In this document: piece after piece, positions 7,483-16,561 of the stretch
Numbering within the stretch: position 1 is the stretch's first letter
How the letters are laid out: every line of letters starts with the position of its first letter
Position numbers and translations under genes: made by a program
Assembly (NCBI RefSeq): GCF_004798705.1
Contig: NZ_CP039290.1
Span: 1,240,001 to 1,304,000, forward strand
Direction of reading: 5' to 3'
DNA length: 64,000 bases
From: Arthrobacter sp. PAMC25564
GTDB lineage: Bacteria > Actinomycetota > Actinomycetes > Actinomycetales > Micrococcaceae
Notes under the pieces: generated by a model
The model's input: the letters and a program-made list of their open reading frames with translations, nothing else
Databases searched by the model: none
What the model was told of the DNA's origin: nothing

Positions 7483-9906
7483 TCAGGCCTGGAGCGTGGG
7501 GCGGGCGTGAGCGGGGTGGTCCAGGTCGTTCGGCCCGGCCTCACCCGGGCCGGCACCCATCAGTTCGGTGGCATCCCTGAGCAGCACGTCGATCAGAGTG
7601 ACGGCGGCGCCCTTGTCCAGCGGGTTGTTCTTGTTGCCGCACTTGGGTGACTGCACACAGGATGGGCAGCCGGACTCGCATTCGCAGGCCTTGATCGCGT
7701 CGCGGGTGGCGGACAGCCAGACCCGGGCCTTGTCATAGCCTCGTTCGGCGAAGCCGGCGCCGCCGGGATGGCCGTCGTACACGAAGATGGTCGGCACTCC
7801 GGTGTCGGCGTGGATGGCCGTGGATACTCCGCCGATGTCCCAGCGGTCGCTGGAGGCCACGAGCGGCAGCAGACCGATGGCCGCGTGCTCGGCCGCGTGC
7901 AGGGCGCCGGGGAACTGCGCCTCGATCAGCCCGGCGCCCGTCAGCGTACGGTTGTCCATCACGAACCAGACGGCCTTGGTGAACAGCTCCCTGGCTCCCA
8001 GTTGCAGCGGTTCTTCTCCCAGAATCTCATTTGAGATCAGTGCCTTGCGCTGGAAGGAGACCACCTGTGTCGTCACCTTCACGTCCCCGAAATGCACGGC
8101 GACGTCGCCCCACCGGGTGGTGCGCTGGGTGTCCAGCACCTCGATCTGGGTCACGTCCCGGGCGGTCGTGTAGTAATCCGGATTGGCCCGGCGCACCACG
8201 ACGCAGTGGTCATCCTCGTTCAGATCCTCCACGACGTAGCTGTCCCCTTGATGGACATAGATGGCGCCGGTGTGGGCCTGATAGTGCGTCTGGGGCGAAT
8301 CCATGGTGCCGAGCAGGGAGCCGGTGTCGGCATCGACGATGCTCACCGGGCCGCCGCCGTCGGCCCTCAGGTTCACCATGGCTGCGGCGCTTTGCGGGTG
8401 CGTCCAGAACCACCCGGCTGGACGCTTTCGGAGGTAGCCCTGCGCCACCAGTTGGCCCAGCAGCTTCTCGGCAGTGCCGCCGAACAGCCCAAGTTCCGCG
8501 TACCCCAGCGGCAGTTCCGCGGCGGCGGCGCAGAGGTGCGGGCCCAGCACATAGGGATTGGAGGGATCGAAGACCGTGGCCTCCACTGAGACATCGAAGA
8601 TGGCCTCCGGGTGGTTCACCAGGTAGGTGTCCAACGGGTCATCGCTCGCCACGAAGGCGGCGATGGCATCCTGGCCGGCGCGGCCCGCGCGGCCGATCTG
8701 CTGGAACAACGATGCGCGGGTGCCCGGCCAGCCGGCGACCAGCACGGCGTCCAGCCCGGAGATATCGATGCCGAGTTCCAGGGCGGAGGTGCTGGACACG
8801 CCCAGCAGTTCGCCGGAGCGCAACGATTTCTCCAAAGCCCGCCGCTCCTCCGGCAGGTAGCCGGAGCGGTAGGCCGCCACGCGCTGGGGCAGGCTCGGGT
8901 CCACTTCGTCCAGGAGGCGCTTGGCGATGGAAGAAATCGTCTCGGCCCCGCGGCGGGATTTGATGAAGGCTATGGTCCGGACCCGAGAGGACACCAGATT
9001 GGCCAGCAGGTCCGCTGTTTCGGCCACGGCGGTCCGGCGCTCTCTGGCGCCGTTCTCACCCCGCAGCTCCGTCAGCGCCGGCTCCCAGAAGGCGACCGTC
9101 GTGGAGCCGTGCGGCGAGGAATCCTCGGACACCGCACGGACCGGGGCCCCGATGAGCCGGCCGAAAGAGGCCCCCGGCTCGGATGCCGTGGCGGACGCCG
9201 CGATGAACACGGGCCCGGGATGGGAGGTGCCGGGGCTGTAGTAGGCGCAGATCCGGCGCAGCCGGCGCATCAGGTTCGCCACATGGGATCCGAAAACGCC
9301 ACGATAACTGTGGGCTTCGTCCACGATCACATAGCGGAGCCGCCGGAAGAACCGGGCCCACCAGGCGTGGTTGGGGAGGATCCCAAAGTGCAGCATGTCA
9401 GGGTTGGCCAGGATGAAGTTCGCGTGATCCCGGATCCAGCGGCGGGATGCGGGGTCGGTATCGCCATCGTAGGTTTCGGCCCGGACGGTGGGCAGCTTGA
9501 GCGCCCGGATGGCGGCCAGCTGGTCGGCCGCCAGAGCCTTGGTGGGGGACAAGTAGAGGGTCACGGCACCGTCGTCGTGGATCTTGCCCGGCTCGGCCAG
9601 GACCCGGAGTTCGGAACGGTGGATCGCATCCAGCGCGGGCAGCTGGTAGGCCAGTGACTTGCCGGAGGCAGTCCCGGTGGCGATCACCACGTTCTCCCCG
9701 GCGTGGGCCAGCTCGGCGGCCCGGATCTGGTGTCGGTACGGCTCGTGGATGCCGAGCGAGCCGTAAGCGTTCACCAGATCGGGGTGGGCCCACTCGGGCC
9801 ACGGCGCGTGCAGGGCCTCCCGGGCCGGGATGGTGCGCACATGTCGCAGCTGTTCCGGGTCCGGGCCGCGGCCCAGCAACGGAATCAGGGATTCATGTGG
9901 GTTCAC
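7483..9906 (-). CDS. MrfA/YprA-like DEAD/DEAH helicase with DUF1998 domain
   Basis: The 807-residue protein has a superfamily 2 helicase core: Walker [10 protein letters not shown] (about 76-84), DEAH in [15 protein letters not shown] (motif III), and motifs V/VI in [13 protein letters not shown] and [11 protein letters not shown]. The C-terminal DUF1998 region holds a cysteine cluster ([17 protein letters not shown]) that in MrfA binds zinc. Bacillus MrfA is a 3'-5' helicase that repairs mitomycin adducts without UvrA; a role in DNA repair is inferred from that relative. The start is GTG with no clear ribosome site. It is a single-gene unit, divergent from nothing nearby. Confidence 0.9.
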   Translation of the reverse strand: MNPHESLIPLLGRGPDPEQLRHVRTIPAREALHAPWPEWAHPDLVNAYGSLGIHEPYRHQIRAAELAHAGENVVIATGTASGKSLAYQLPALDAIHRSELRVLAEPGKIHDDGAVTLYLSPTKALAADQLAAIRALKLPTVRAETYDGDTDPASRRWIRDHANFILANPDMLHFGILPNHAWWARFFRRLRYVIVDEAHSYRGVFGSHVANLMRRLRRICAYYSPGTSHPGPVFIAASATASEPGASFGRLIGAPVRAVSEDSSPHGSTTVAFWEPALTELRGENGARERRTAVAETADLLANLVSSRVRTIAFIKSRRGAETISSIAKRLLDEVDPSLPQRVAAYRSGYLPEERRALEKSLRSGELLGVSSTSALELGIDISGLDAVLVAGWPGTRASLFQQIGRAGRAGQDAIAAFVASDDPLDTYLVNHPEAIFDVSVEATVFDPSNPYVLGPHLCAAAAELPLGYAELGLFGGTAEKLLGQLVAQGYLRKRPAGWFWTHPQSAAAMVNLRADGGGPVSIVDADTGSLLGTMDSPQTHYQAHTGAIYVHQGDSYVVEDLNEDDHCVVVRRANPDYYTTARDVTQIEVLDTQRTTRWGDVAVHFGDVKVTTQVVSFQRKALISNEILGEEPLQLGARELFTKAVWFVMDNRTLTGAGLIEAQFPGALHAAEHAAIGLLPLVASSDRWDIGGVSTAIHADTGVPTIFVYDGHPGGAGFAERGYDKARVWLSATRDAIKACECESGCPSCVQSPKCGNKNNPLDKGAAVTLIDVLLRDATELMGAGPGEAGPNDLDHPAHARPTLQA

Positions 9907-10025
9907 TTGTACATTGTTTCACCCGGCCCCAAACCGCCCGGGCAAACAGGGACAGGGCAAACACCGTCCGGGCACGGCCCATGCAAGCGCTGCCCGTGCA
10001 ACAGAGTCCCGGAGCGGGGCAGACG

Positions 10026-10718
10026 TCAGCCCACCGACAGATCGGTGCCTTCGTCCGAGGCGGTCAGCATCAGCACATGGCACACCGTGCTCCAACCCAG
10101 ATGCGAGTACAGCTTCTGACCGTCCAGCGAGGCCAGCAGCAGCCCGGTTTCGACGTCGTGCTCGAAGGCCAGGGCCGCGAGTGCCTTCATGATGAAGCTG
10201 CCCAGTCCGCGGCGCTGGTAGTCGGGCTCCGTCACGATCTTGTCAAAGATGGCCGTGTGGTCCGCCACAAAAACCTGGCCGCTGGCGGCCAGCTCCTCGC
10301 CGGCCTGGACGACGGCGTGGTGGACGCCGTTGACTTTGGAGGTCACCAGGTTCAGGCTCTCATCGGAAAGCCAGGGGTCTTCGGAATCCTGGGTCTCCAT
10401 GTCCACGATCATCATGGTCTGGGACGCCGAGGTGACGTTCAGCCCGTGTTTCTGCGCCAGGAACGTGTATCGCGCCACGTCGTTGGTGAGGACCGTGAGG
10501 ATCCTGGCCGGCACCTCGGCCGTCTTCGCCGCCAGCTCCGCAAACTCGGCATCGGAGGGGTCATGGGCGAAATATTCCCAGTCATGGGTTGTGTCTGCGC
10601 GCAGCGCCGCAGGGAATCGGCCCTCCTTGCGCGTCTCATAGCCCCGGCAACCGGCCCAGCCGGCAACCCAGACTTCCAGCAGGTGGGCGGTGTCCTCAAC
10701 CATGGCCTCAAGACTCAT
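10026..10718 (-). CDS. GNAT-family N-acetyltransferase
   Basis: This 230-residue protein has the GNAT acetyl-CoA loop [20 protein letters not shown] near residues 175-195 and an upstream beta-strand region ending [16 protein letters not shown]. The substrate is unknown. The start was set at ATG 10718 because TACGCT lies exactly 6 nt upstream, a leaderless arrangement seen repeatedly here; the open frame continues further upstream only as the antisense of trhO. It is divergent from trhO (186-bp gap). Confidence 0.85.
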   Translation of the reverse strand: MSLEAMVEDTAHLLEVWVAGWAGCRGYETRKEGRFPAALRADTTHDWEYFAHDPSDAEFAELAAKTAEVPARILTVLTNDVARYTFLAQKHGLNVTSASQTMMIVDMETQDSEDPWLSDESLNLVTSKVNGVHHAVVQAGEELAASGQVFVADHTAIFDKIVTEPDYQRRGLGSFIMKALAALAFEHDVETGLLLASLDGQKLYSHLGWSTVCHVLMLTASDEGTDLSVG

Positions 10719-10904
10719 GTGATGAGCGTATTCCAGCCCCGCCACAAGCAACAGGGGGCGGGTCCGGGATCCTTGCTTGCTTACGGAATTGTGACTGTTG
10801 CGGCCGGCCGGCCCCGAGGCCCGGGAAGCCAGCCAGGACCGGTCGGTGCTGGGCGACGCACCCGGAAGAAGCCCGTCGCCGCTGCACCAAGTACCCTTAA
10901 ATAC

Positions 10905-11798
10905 GTGGCTTTGAATCGGATTGTGCTCTTCTACGGCTTTACTCCTCTCCCGGACCCGGACGCCGTCCGGCTCTGGCAGCGCGCCCTGTGCGAGAAACTC
11001 GGGCTGACCGGCCGCATCCTCATCTCCAAGGACGGCATCAACGCGACCGTCGGCGGCGAGATCAAGGCCGTCAAGCAGTACGTCAAGACCACACGTGAAT
11101 ACAAGGGCTTCCACGGCATCGACGTGAAGTGGTCCGACGGCGGTGCGGAGGACTTCCCCCGGCTGAGTGTCAAGGTCCGCGACGAGATCGTGTCCTTCGG
11201 CGCCCCGGGCGAGCTCAGGGTGGACGGCAACGGTGTCGTGGGCGGCGGCACGCATCTCAAGCCCGAGGAACTTCACCGCCTCGTGGAGGCCAAAAGGGAA
11301 GCCGGCGACGAGGTCGTGTTCTTCGACGGACGCAACGGCTTCGAGGCCCAGATCGGGAAGTTCAAGGACGCGATCGTCCCCGACGTCGCCACCACCCACG
11401 ACTTCATCAAGGAGCTCGACTCCGGCAAGTACGACTCGCTCAAAGACAAGCCGGTTGTCACGTACTGCACCGGCGGCATCCGCTGCGAAGTGCTCTCCAG
11501 CCTGATGGTGAACCGCGGCTTCAAGGAGGTCTACCAGCTCGACGGCGGCATTGTCCGCTACGGCGAGGCCTTCAAGGACCAGGGGCTGTGGGAGGGGTCG
11601 CTCTACGTCTTCGACAAGCGCATGCACCTCGAATTCAGCGAGGACGCAAGGACCATCGGCGAATGCGTCCGCTGCACGGCCCCCACCAGCAAGTTCGAGA
11701 ACTGCTCCAACCCCAGCTGCCGGACCCTGACGCTCTACTGCGCGGAGTGCGCCGCCAGCCCGGAGACGCTGCGCTGCCCGGAAGGCTGCGCGGCCTGA
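10905..11798 (+). CDS. trhO: tRNA uridine(34) hydroxylase / rhodanese-domain protein TrhO
   Basis: The 297-residue protein matches TrhO (YceA/YbfQ), which hydroxylates U34 of tRNA to ho5U with oxygen. It has an N-terminal acylphosphatase-like domain ([12 protein letters not shown]...), a rhodanese domain (about 125-220) with the active-site loop CTGGIRCE (C188 and C194), and a C-terminal cysteine-rich tail (CVRCTAP, then C-x2-C pairs) seen in the family. The GTG start at 10905 is chosen because similarity to the family begins there; upstream in-frame sequence is antisense to the GNAT gene. Confidence 0.92.
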   Translation: MALNRIVLFYGFTPLPDPDAVRLWQRALCEKLGLTGRILISKDGINATVGGEIKAVKQYVKTTREYKGFHGIDVKWSDGGAEDFPRLSVKVRDEIVSFGAPGELRVDGNGVVGGGTHLKPEELHRLVEAKREAGDEVVFFDGRNGFEAQIGKFKDAIVPDVATTHDFIKELDSGKYDSLKDKPVVTYCTGGIRCEVLSSLMVNRGFKEVYQLDGGIVRYGEAFKDQGLWEGSLYVFDKRMHLEFSEDARTIGECVRCTAPTSKFENCSNPSCRTLTLYCAECAASPETLRCPEGCAA

Positions 11799-11859
11799 TT
11801 CCCGTCGCTGGCTAAACCGCCACGGCCTGAACCGCGGCGCCAGCCTGGCCGGACCGGTG

Positions 11860-12405
11860 TCAGATCCGGGTCACCCGGTAGGCGAAGTTTGCCGGCGCAT
11901 CCGCGTTGACCGTGACGGTGAGGACCGCATCGGCGGACAGATAGATCACGTTCACCCGCGAAGTCCCGCACCGCAGGCTCAGGTCCACCAGATCGTTCTC
12001 GATGTCGCTGACGATGAAGGACACGCTCGTGCTGCTCCGGCACGCCAGTGTCAGGGAATAGCTGCCCTGGGGCAGCGGGGTGGTGGTCTCGCTCCGGGGG
12101 ACGCCGGGATCCAGTGAGCCGTAGCCCGTGTGGAACACCTGCCCCTGGGCCTCGGGCAGGACCTGCCTGGCCCATGCGTCCAGCTCCGCTCCGGTAACGG
12201 GCCGGCGCAGCCCGGGATCCTGCGGCAGGGCCGCATCCGTGGCAGGCGGCACCGACGCAGTCGGCGTGTCATCGTTCCAGTGGCCGTCCGGGTACTGATA
12301 CTCGCAGCCGCTCAGGACCGAGGCCAGAAACAGTGCAACGGAAAGCACGACGGCGGACGCCGCGGTGCGTTGCCGCGGCACCTTCGTTACCGGCCCAGGG
12401 GGCAT
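11860..12405 (-). CDS. predicted lipoprotein, paralogue of the next gene
   Basis: I do not recognise a named family for this 181-residue protein. It has a lipoprotein signal peptide: basic start, hydrophobic stretch VVLSVALFLASVLSGC with the lipobox LSGC (Cys near residue 33). The C-terminal half contains LPQGSYSLTLAC...LSLRCG...ADAVLTVTVNADAP, which parallels the protein encoded by the gene upstream at 12493-12951, including two cysteines that could form a disulfide. A TAAAGT box lies 6 nt before the ATG, suggesting a leaderless mRNA. It probably sits on the outer face of the membrane. Confidence 0.8.
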   Translation of the reverse strand: MPPGPVTKVPRQRTAASAVVLSVALFLASVLSGCEYQYPDGHWNDDTPTASVPPATDAALPQDPGLRRPVTGAELDAWARQVLPEAQGQVFHTGYGSLDPGVPRSETTTPLPQGSYSLTLACRSSTSVSFIVSDIENDLVDLSLRCGTSRVNVIYLSADAVLTVTVNADAPANFAYRVTRI

Positions 12406-12492
12406 ACCCCGACTTTAAGCCCGCCCCGTGCGAAAGGCCAGAGGCCCGGATCCGGGCGACGGCCCGGGCGCCAAGCAGGAATGGGGACAGCA

Positions 12493-12951
12493 CTATTGGG
12501 AGGCCAGATGGTAGGCGTAGATCAGCGGCGGGTCCACGCTCTCGGCGCTGATCCGGACCGTGCCCGTCGTGGGAACGGTGACCCTGGCCGTTTCGCGGCT
12601 GCTGTTGCAGGCCGCCCCAGCCTCGGTCAGCCGCCGGCCGTCAAGGGAGACGGTGAAGAACATCTTGCCGCCGCCGTCACAGCTTACGGTCAGGGTGTAA
12701 CTGCCGGCCGGCACGCCGGACGCGTCCTTGACGATCGGATCCCGGTTGAGGATCCTGCCAGCATCCTCCAGCACAACGCCGCTCGCGGAGGGCAGCGCGG
12801 TGGCCTTCCAGGCCGGGACGTCGGCGGATTCAATGGACCCTGCCGGAGAACACGCCGTTGCGGCCAGGATGACGGCGGCACCGGCCGTCGCGCCGGCGAG
12901 AAGCCGCCGCAGAGCACGTGGGCCCAGCGGACCGGAGGAAAGAAGAAGCAT
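12493..12951 (-). CDS. predicted lipoprotein, paralogue of the downstream gene
   Basis: This 152-residue protein has a signal peptide ending in a lipobox (LAATAC, Cys near 34). The mature part VPAGSYTLTVSCDGGG...AACNSSRETARVTV resembles the C-terminal half of the lipoprotein at 11860-12405: same order of strands and two conserved cysteines. The pair looks like an old tandem duplication. TAAGTT lies 6 nt upstream of the ATG and GGAGGA fills that gap, so the start could be used by either leaderless or Shine-Dalgarno initiation. Function unknown. Confidence 0.78.
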   Translation of the reverse strand: MLLLSSGPLGPRALRRLLAGATAGAAVILAATACSPAGSIESADVPAWKATALPSASGVVLEDAGRILNRDPIVKDASGVPAGSYTLTVSCDGGGKMFFTVSLDGRRLTEAGAACNSSRETARVTVPTTGTVRISAESVDPPLIYAYHLASQ

Positions 12952-13045
12952 TCCTCCAACTTACCGCGTCAGGAGAGACCGCCGGCCCCGCCGGGGCACG
13001 TACGGACGGGACCGCCGGCCCGGGGGACCCGGTATCCGGCATCCC

Positions 13046-13076
13046 TTGACCTTGACGCGGCGTCAACCTTTAAAGT
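13046..13076 (+). promoter_or_regulatory. MerR-type promoter and operator of the tipA-like gene
   Basis: TTGACC (13046-13051) and TAAAGT (13071-13076) are 19 bp apart, the overlong spacer typical of MerR-family promoters. The spacer holds the inverted repeat TTGACG-CGG-CGTCAA (13052-13066). The gene starts 57 bp downstream. It predicts autoregulation by the MerR protein. Confidence 0.8.
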
Positions 13077-13132
13077 CGGAGTACGGGGCAGGCAATGGCA
13101 GACCCCGGCAAGCAAGACGTGAGGGAGGAACC

Positions 13133-13942
13133 GTGGACTGGTCCGTGCAGCAGATCGCGAAGATCGCCGGCACCACGAGCCGGACCCTGCGCCACTATGA
13201 CGACATTGGGCTGCTCAAGCCTAGCCGCACCGGTGACAACGGCTACCGCCACTACGACCAGGCAGCCTTGGTGCGTTTGCAGCGGATCCTGCTCCTTCGT
13301 GAACTCGGGCTGGGCTTGCCGGCCATCGCCCGGGCCCTCGGCGACGAACCGGATGCGGCAAAGGCGCTGGGCCGCCACCTCGAGTGGCTGAGGCAGGAAC
13401 AGGACCGGCTGGCCCGGCAGATCGACTCGGTCCGGCGGACCCTTGAGGCAGTGAAAGAAGGCGGAGGAATCATGGCGGAGAAGATGTTTGATGGCTTTGA
13501 CCACACCCGCTACCGGGCGGAGGTGGAGGGCCGCTGGGGCAAGGACGCGTATGCCAGGAGTGACGCCTGGTGGCGTGGAATGGGCCCCGGGGAGAAAGAC
13601 GCCTGGAAGCAGCGCAGCCGGCAGCTGGGGAGCGACTGGACCGCGGCGGCCGAATCCGGCGCCGCGGCGGACAGCGACGAGGCACAGGAGCTGGCCAGGC
13701 GGCAGGTCGAATGGCTCACCGGCATTCCGGGGACTCCGGCCGCGGCCCACGCCACAGGCAGCAACAGCGATATCAAAGGGTACGTGACCGGCCTCGGCGA
13801 GATGTACGTGGCCGATCCCCGCTTCAGCGCGAACTACGGCGGCGAGGCCGGGGCTGCCTTCGTCCGCGATGCCCTTCGGATCTACGCGGAGAAGCACCTC
13901 CAGCCGGACCCTGAGCATGCGGAGACTAAACTTACCCGGTGA
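13133..13942 (+). CDS. MerR-family regulator with TipAS antibiotic-recognition domain
   Basis: The 269-residue protein begins with a MerR winged helix (QQIAKIAGTTSRTLRHYDDI, then GYRHYDQAALVRLQRI), a coiled-coil dimer helix (about 80-115) and a C-terminal TipAS-like domain (about 125-260; WWRGMGPGEKDAWKQ). TipA proteins bind thiopeptides covalently and switch on multidrug tolerance genes. The GTG start has GGGAGGAA just upstream. The stop overlaps the next gene by GTGA. Likely target: its own MerR-type promoter at 13046-13076 and, through it, the downstream methyltransferase. Confidence 0.9.
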   Translation: MDWSVQQIAKIAGTTSRTLRHYDDIGLLKPSRTGDNGYRHYDQAALVRLQRILLLRELGLGLPAIARALGDEPDAAKALGRHLEWLRQEQDRLARQIDSVRRTLEAVKEGGGIMAEKMFDGFDHTRYRAEVEGRWGKDAYARSDAWWRGMGPGEKDAWKQRSRQLGSDWTAAAESGAAADSDEAQELARRQVEWLTGIPGTPAAAHATGSNSDIKGYVTGLGEMYVADPRFSANYGGEAGAAFVRDALRIYAEKHLQPDPEHAETKLTR

Positions 13943-15576
13943 CTCCCTCAACGCACTTCACGGCCGGCAACACCCCCGACGCTCCCCGCAGCGACCTTCC
14001 CGGGCTGCTCGGGGCACTGGCCACGGACCTGCACGCCATCGGCTACACGGTGGACGGAGTAGCGGAGCTGCTCGGTGACGCCGCCCACTCCGCCCTCAGC
14101 CGGGACCAGCTCATCCCCGCGCTGATAGTCACCGGGCATGCCCGAAAGGGTGAGGCGGCGACGGCGGCGCTCGCCGCCGTCGTACGCCTGTGGCTGCTGG
14201 CCGAACCGCAGCGGGACGAGACTCTCGACGCCGCCCTGCCAGGCATCCGCACCGAAGGCCTGCTGGACCTGGGCCTCGTGGAGCCGGCCGGGGAGGGCCT
14301 GGTCCAGGCGAAGGCGGACCTACGGCCGTACGGCTGGGAAGAGGCCGCAGGGGAAGCCGGAGCCGGCAGCGGCGGCGCGGATCTGTGGGTGGCCAGCGAT
14401 CTCGCCGCCCACCAGCGCCCCGGCGTCCTCCGCCACGACCACGTGCTGGGCATCGGGCAGGCGTCCACCACCCTGGTGCAGGTCACCGCCCGCCGGCACG
14501 TGGCCCGGGCCCTCGATCTAGGCACCGGCTGCGGCATCCAGACCTTCCACCTGCTGCACCATGCCGACCACGTGACGGCAACGGACATCTCCGAACGCGC
14601 ACTGGCCTTCACCCGGTTCAACCTGGCCCTCAACGCCGCCGCCCTGGACCTGGACCCGGCCGACCTGGACAGCCGGGTGAGCCTGCGGCTGGGGTCCCTG
14701 CTGGAACCGGTCGCGGGCGAGGAGTTCGAACTCGTCGTTTCCAACCCGCCGTTCGTGATCACGCCCCGCAGCGCCGGCGAGGCAGCCACGGACCAGTTCA
14801 CCTACCGCGACGGCGGCCTCCCGGGGGACGACATTGTCGCCTCGCTGGTCCGGGCGCTGCCCTCGGTCCTGGCCCCGGGCGGAACAGCACAGCTCCTGGG
14901 CAACTGGGAGATCCCGGCGGGGGCGGGCTGGGCCGAACGGCCGCAAAGCTGGGTGGGTCCCGACATCGATGTGTGGTTCATCCAGCGCGAGCAGGTAGGG
15001 CCGGAACAATACGCCGAGACCTGGCTGCAGGACGCCTCCGAGGCCCGCGACCGCCGTCTCTACCAGGACTCCTACGCCGCCTACCTGGACGACTTCGCCT
15101 CCCGGGGTGTCGAGGCCATCGGCTTCGGCATGATCTGGCTGCGGCGCCCAATATCAGGAAAGGGCCCGGTGATCTCCCGCTTCGAGGAGATCACGTATCC
15201 GATCGAGCAGCCCGTGGGACCGCATCTGGGGGCCGCCGTCGAACGCGCCGACTGGCTGGCCGGCCACGATCTCGAGGCCACGCACCTGCTCGTCGCCGAC
15301 GATGTTACCGAGGAGCGGCACCAGCGGCCCGGAGCCGAGCACCCCGGCGTCATACTGCTGCGCCAGGGCGCCGGGCTGCGCCGCACCAACCTGCTGAGCA
15401 CCGAACTGGCCGGCTTTGTCTCGGCGTGCGACGGCGAGCTGTCCGCCGGGCAGATCATCGGTGCCCTCGAGTCGCTGCTCGGCGGCGGCGAGGACTTCGA
15501 CGGGGAGGCTTTCCGGGGCACGCTCCTGCGTGCGGTGGGGAACCTGGTCCGCGACGGCTTCCTGCTGCCCGCCTGA
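13939..15576 (+). CDS. HemK-type small-domain methyltransferase
   Basis: This 545-residue protein has a SAM-binding motif I LDLGTGCGIQTFHLL (about 193-207) and the catalytic SNPPF (about 269-273) of methyltransferases that modify amide or exocyclic amino groups (HemK/RsmC type). A helical region of about 150 residues precedes it and about 200 residues of unknown fold follow. The NPPF signature points to glutamine, adenine or guanine N-methylation; the substrate is not determinable. It is translationally coupled to the TipA-like regulator (GTGA), so it may be induced with it. Actinobacterial homologues of this length are annotated only as methyltransferase. Confidence 0.82.
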   Translation: MTPSTHFTAGNTPDAPRSDLPGLLGALATDLHAIGYTVDGVAELLGDAAHSALSRDQLIPALIVTGHARKGEAATAALAAVVRLWLLAEPQRDETLDAALPGIRTEGLLDLGLVEPAGEGLVQAKADLRPYGWEEAAGEAGAGSGGADLWVASDLAAHQRPGVLRHDHVLGIGQASTTLVQVTARRHVARALDLGTGCGIQTFHLLHHADHVTATDISERALAFTRFNLALNAAALDLDPADLDSRVSLRLGSLLEPVAGEEFELVVSNPPFVITPRSAGEAATDQFTYRDGGLPGDDIVASLVRALPSVLAPGGTAQLLGNWEIPAGAGWAERPQSWVGPDIDVWFIQREQVGPEQYAETWLQDASEARDRRLYQDSYAAYLDDFASRGVEAIGFGMIWLRRPISGKGPVISRFEEITYPIEQPVGPHLGAAVERADWLAGHDLEATHLLVADDVTEERHQRPGAEHPGVILLRQGAGLRRTNLLSTELAGFVSACDGELSAGQIIGALESLLGGGEDFDGEAFRGTLLRAVGNLVRDGFLLPA

Positions 15577-15694
15577 CTGCTGCCCGCCTGACTTCCGCCC
15601 CCTGACTTCCGCCCCCGGGCCGGCAGCACGCGCTGCCGAGAGCCAGCCGGATCCCAGGTATCAAGCATTTCTTTCAGAGTATGGCGCGGCTCGG

Positions 15695-15700
15695 TAGACT
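15695..15700 (+). promoter_or_regulatory. -10 box of a leaderless transcript
   Basis: TAGACT ends 6 nt before the GTG at 15707, placing the expected transcription start on or next to the start codon. No Shine-Dalgarno sequence is present. Confidence 0.55.
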
Positions 15701-15706
15701 GTTGGG

Positions 15707-16402
15707 GTGAATGCAGAATCCCCACTGGCGGAGCCCCCGGTTCCCCCGGCCGCCAAACGCAGGCAGCGCCCGGAAGAAAAAGTGGAAATCACCGACCCGA
15801 AGGCGATCCGGGCGCTGGCCCACGCCGCCCGGCTGGAGGTCATCTCCGAGCTGTATTCCACCCAGGCCAGCCGGACCGCCACCGAACTCGCCGCCCAGAC
15901 CGGGCTGACTCCCAGTGCCATGAGCTACCACCTGAGGGCCCTGCAGAAATGGGGCATCGTGGTGCCCGCGGCCACCGCGGGGGACGCCCGCGAACGGCGC
16001 TGGAAAGCCGCCGGCACGGACTTCAGCATTAACTCCGGCGGGGGAGTGGCCAGCCCGGAATTCGCGGTCCTCGATCTTGAACTCGACGCCTTCCGCCGCC
16101 GCGTCAAGGCCTACGCCAGGTCCCGCGATGAACAGCGCGGGCGGCGCCAGCGCGGTGAACCGGCGGACCCGTCCTCCGTGGTGCTGGCCAGCAATCTGCT
16201 GTACCTGACAGCGGAGCAGCGGGCCGAGCTGACGGAGAAACTGTTCGCGCTGTTGCGCGGGTATGAGCTCGAGGACCCCGGCCACATTCCCGAGGGTGCG
16301 CAGCGCATGGCGACCATGTGGTCGATGATTCCGGATGACCGCGGCAACACCTCCGCCGGCCCCTCTTCCGGCCCTTCGGGGAGCGACGGCGGCAGCACCT
16401 GA
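15707..16402 (+). CDS. ArsR-like winged-helix transcriptional regulator
   Basis: The 231-residue protein has a winged helix near residues 25-100: ALAHAARLEVISELY, then TATELAAQTGLTPSAMSYHL as the recognition helix region. The C-terminal part (about 110-200) is helical and charged. No metal-binding cysteine pair is seen, so it is not a classic metal sensor. The target is unknown; it is a single gene between the methyltransferase and topA. Confidence 0.85.
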   Translation: MNAESPLAEPPVPPAAKRRQRPEEKVEITDPKAIRALAHAARLEVISELYSTQASRTATELAAQTGLTPSAMSYHLRALQKWGIVVPAATAGDARERRWKAAGTDFSINSGGGVASPEFAVLDLELDAFRRRVKAYARSRDEQRGRRQRGEPADPSSVVLASNLLYLTAEQRAELTEKLFALLRGYELEDPGHIPEGAQRMATMWSMIPDDRGNTSAGPSSGPSGSDGGST

Positions 16403-16561
16403 AACGTCCCCCGGGACCTCAGGATGCCCCGTTTCATTACCTCCGGGCGTCACGGCGGCGGGGGCGGGTTTTCCACCCGAATACGCGGGAGCCCGCAAAA
16501 TATGGTGAACTAGGCGGGTATGGGCGCATCTGCCCGAGCAACCTTTTTCTGTAGGAGCACC

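Noticed and set aside
10719..11627. Extension of the GNAT frame through trhO
   Set aside because: The added N-terminal 303 residues are the antisense of trhO. A -10 box 6 nt before 10718 supports the shorter gene.
9654..11798. 714-residue reading frame covering trhO
   Set aside because: Only the last 297 residues are TrhO. The first part is antisense to the GNAT gene and has no family similarity, so the start was moved to 10905.
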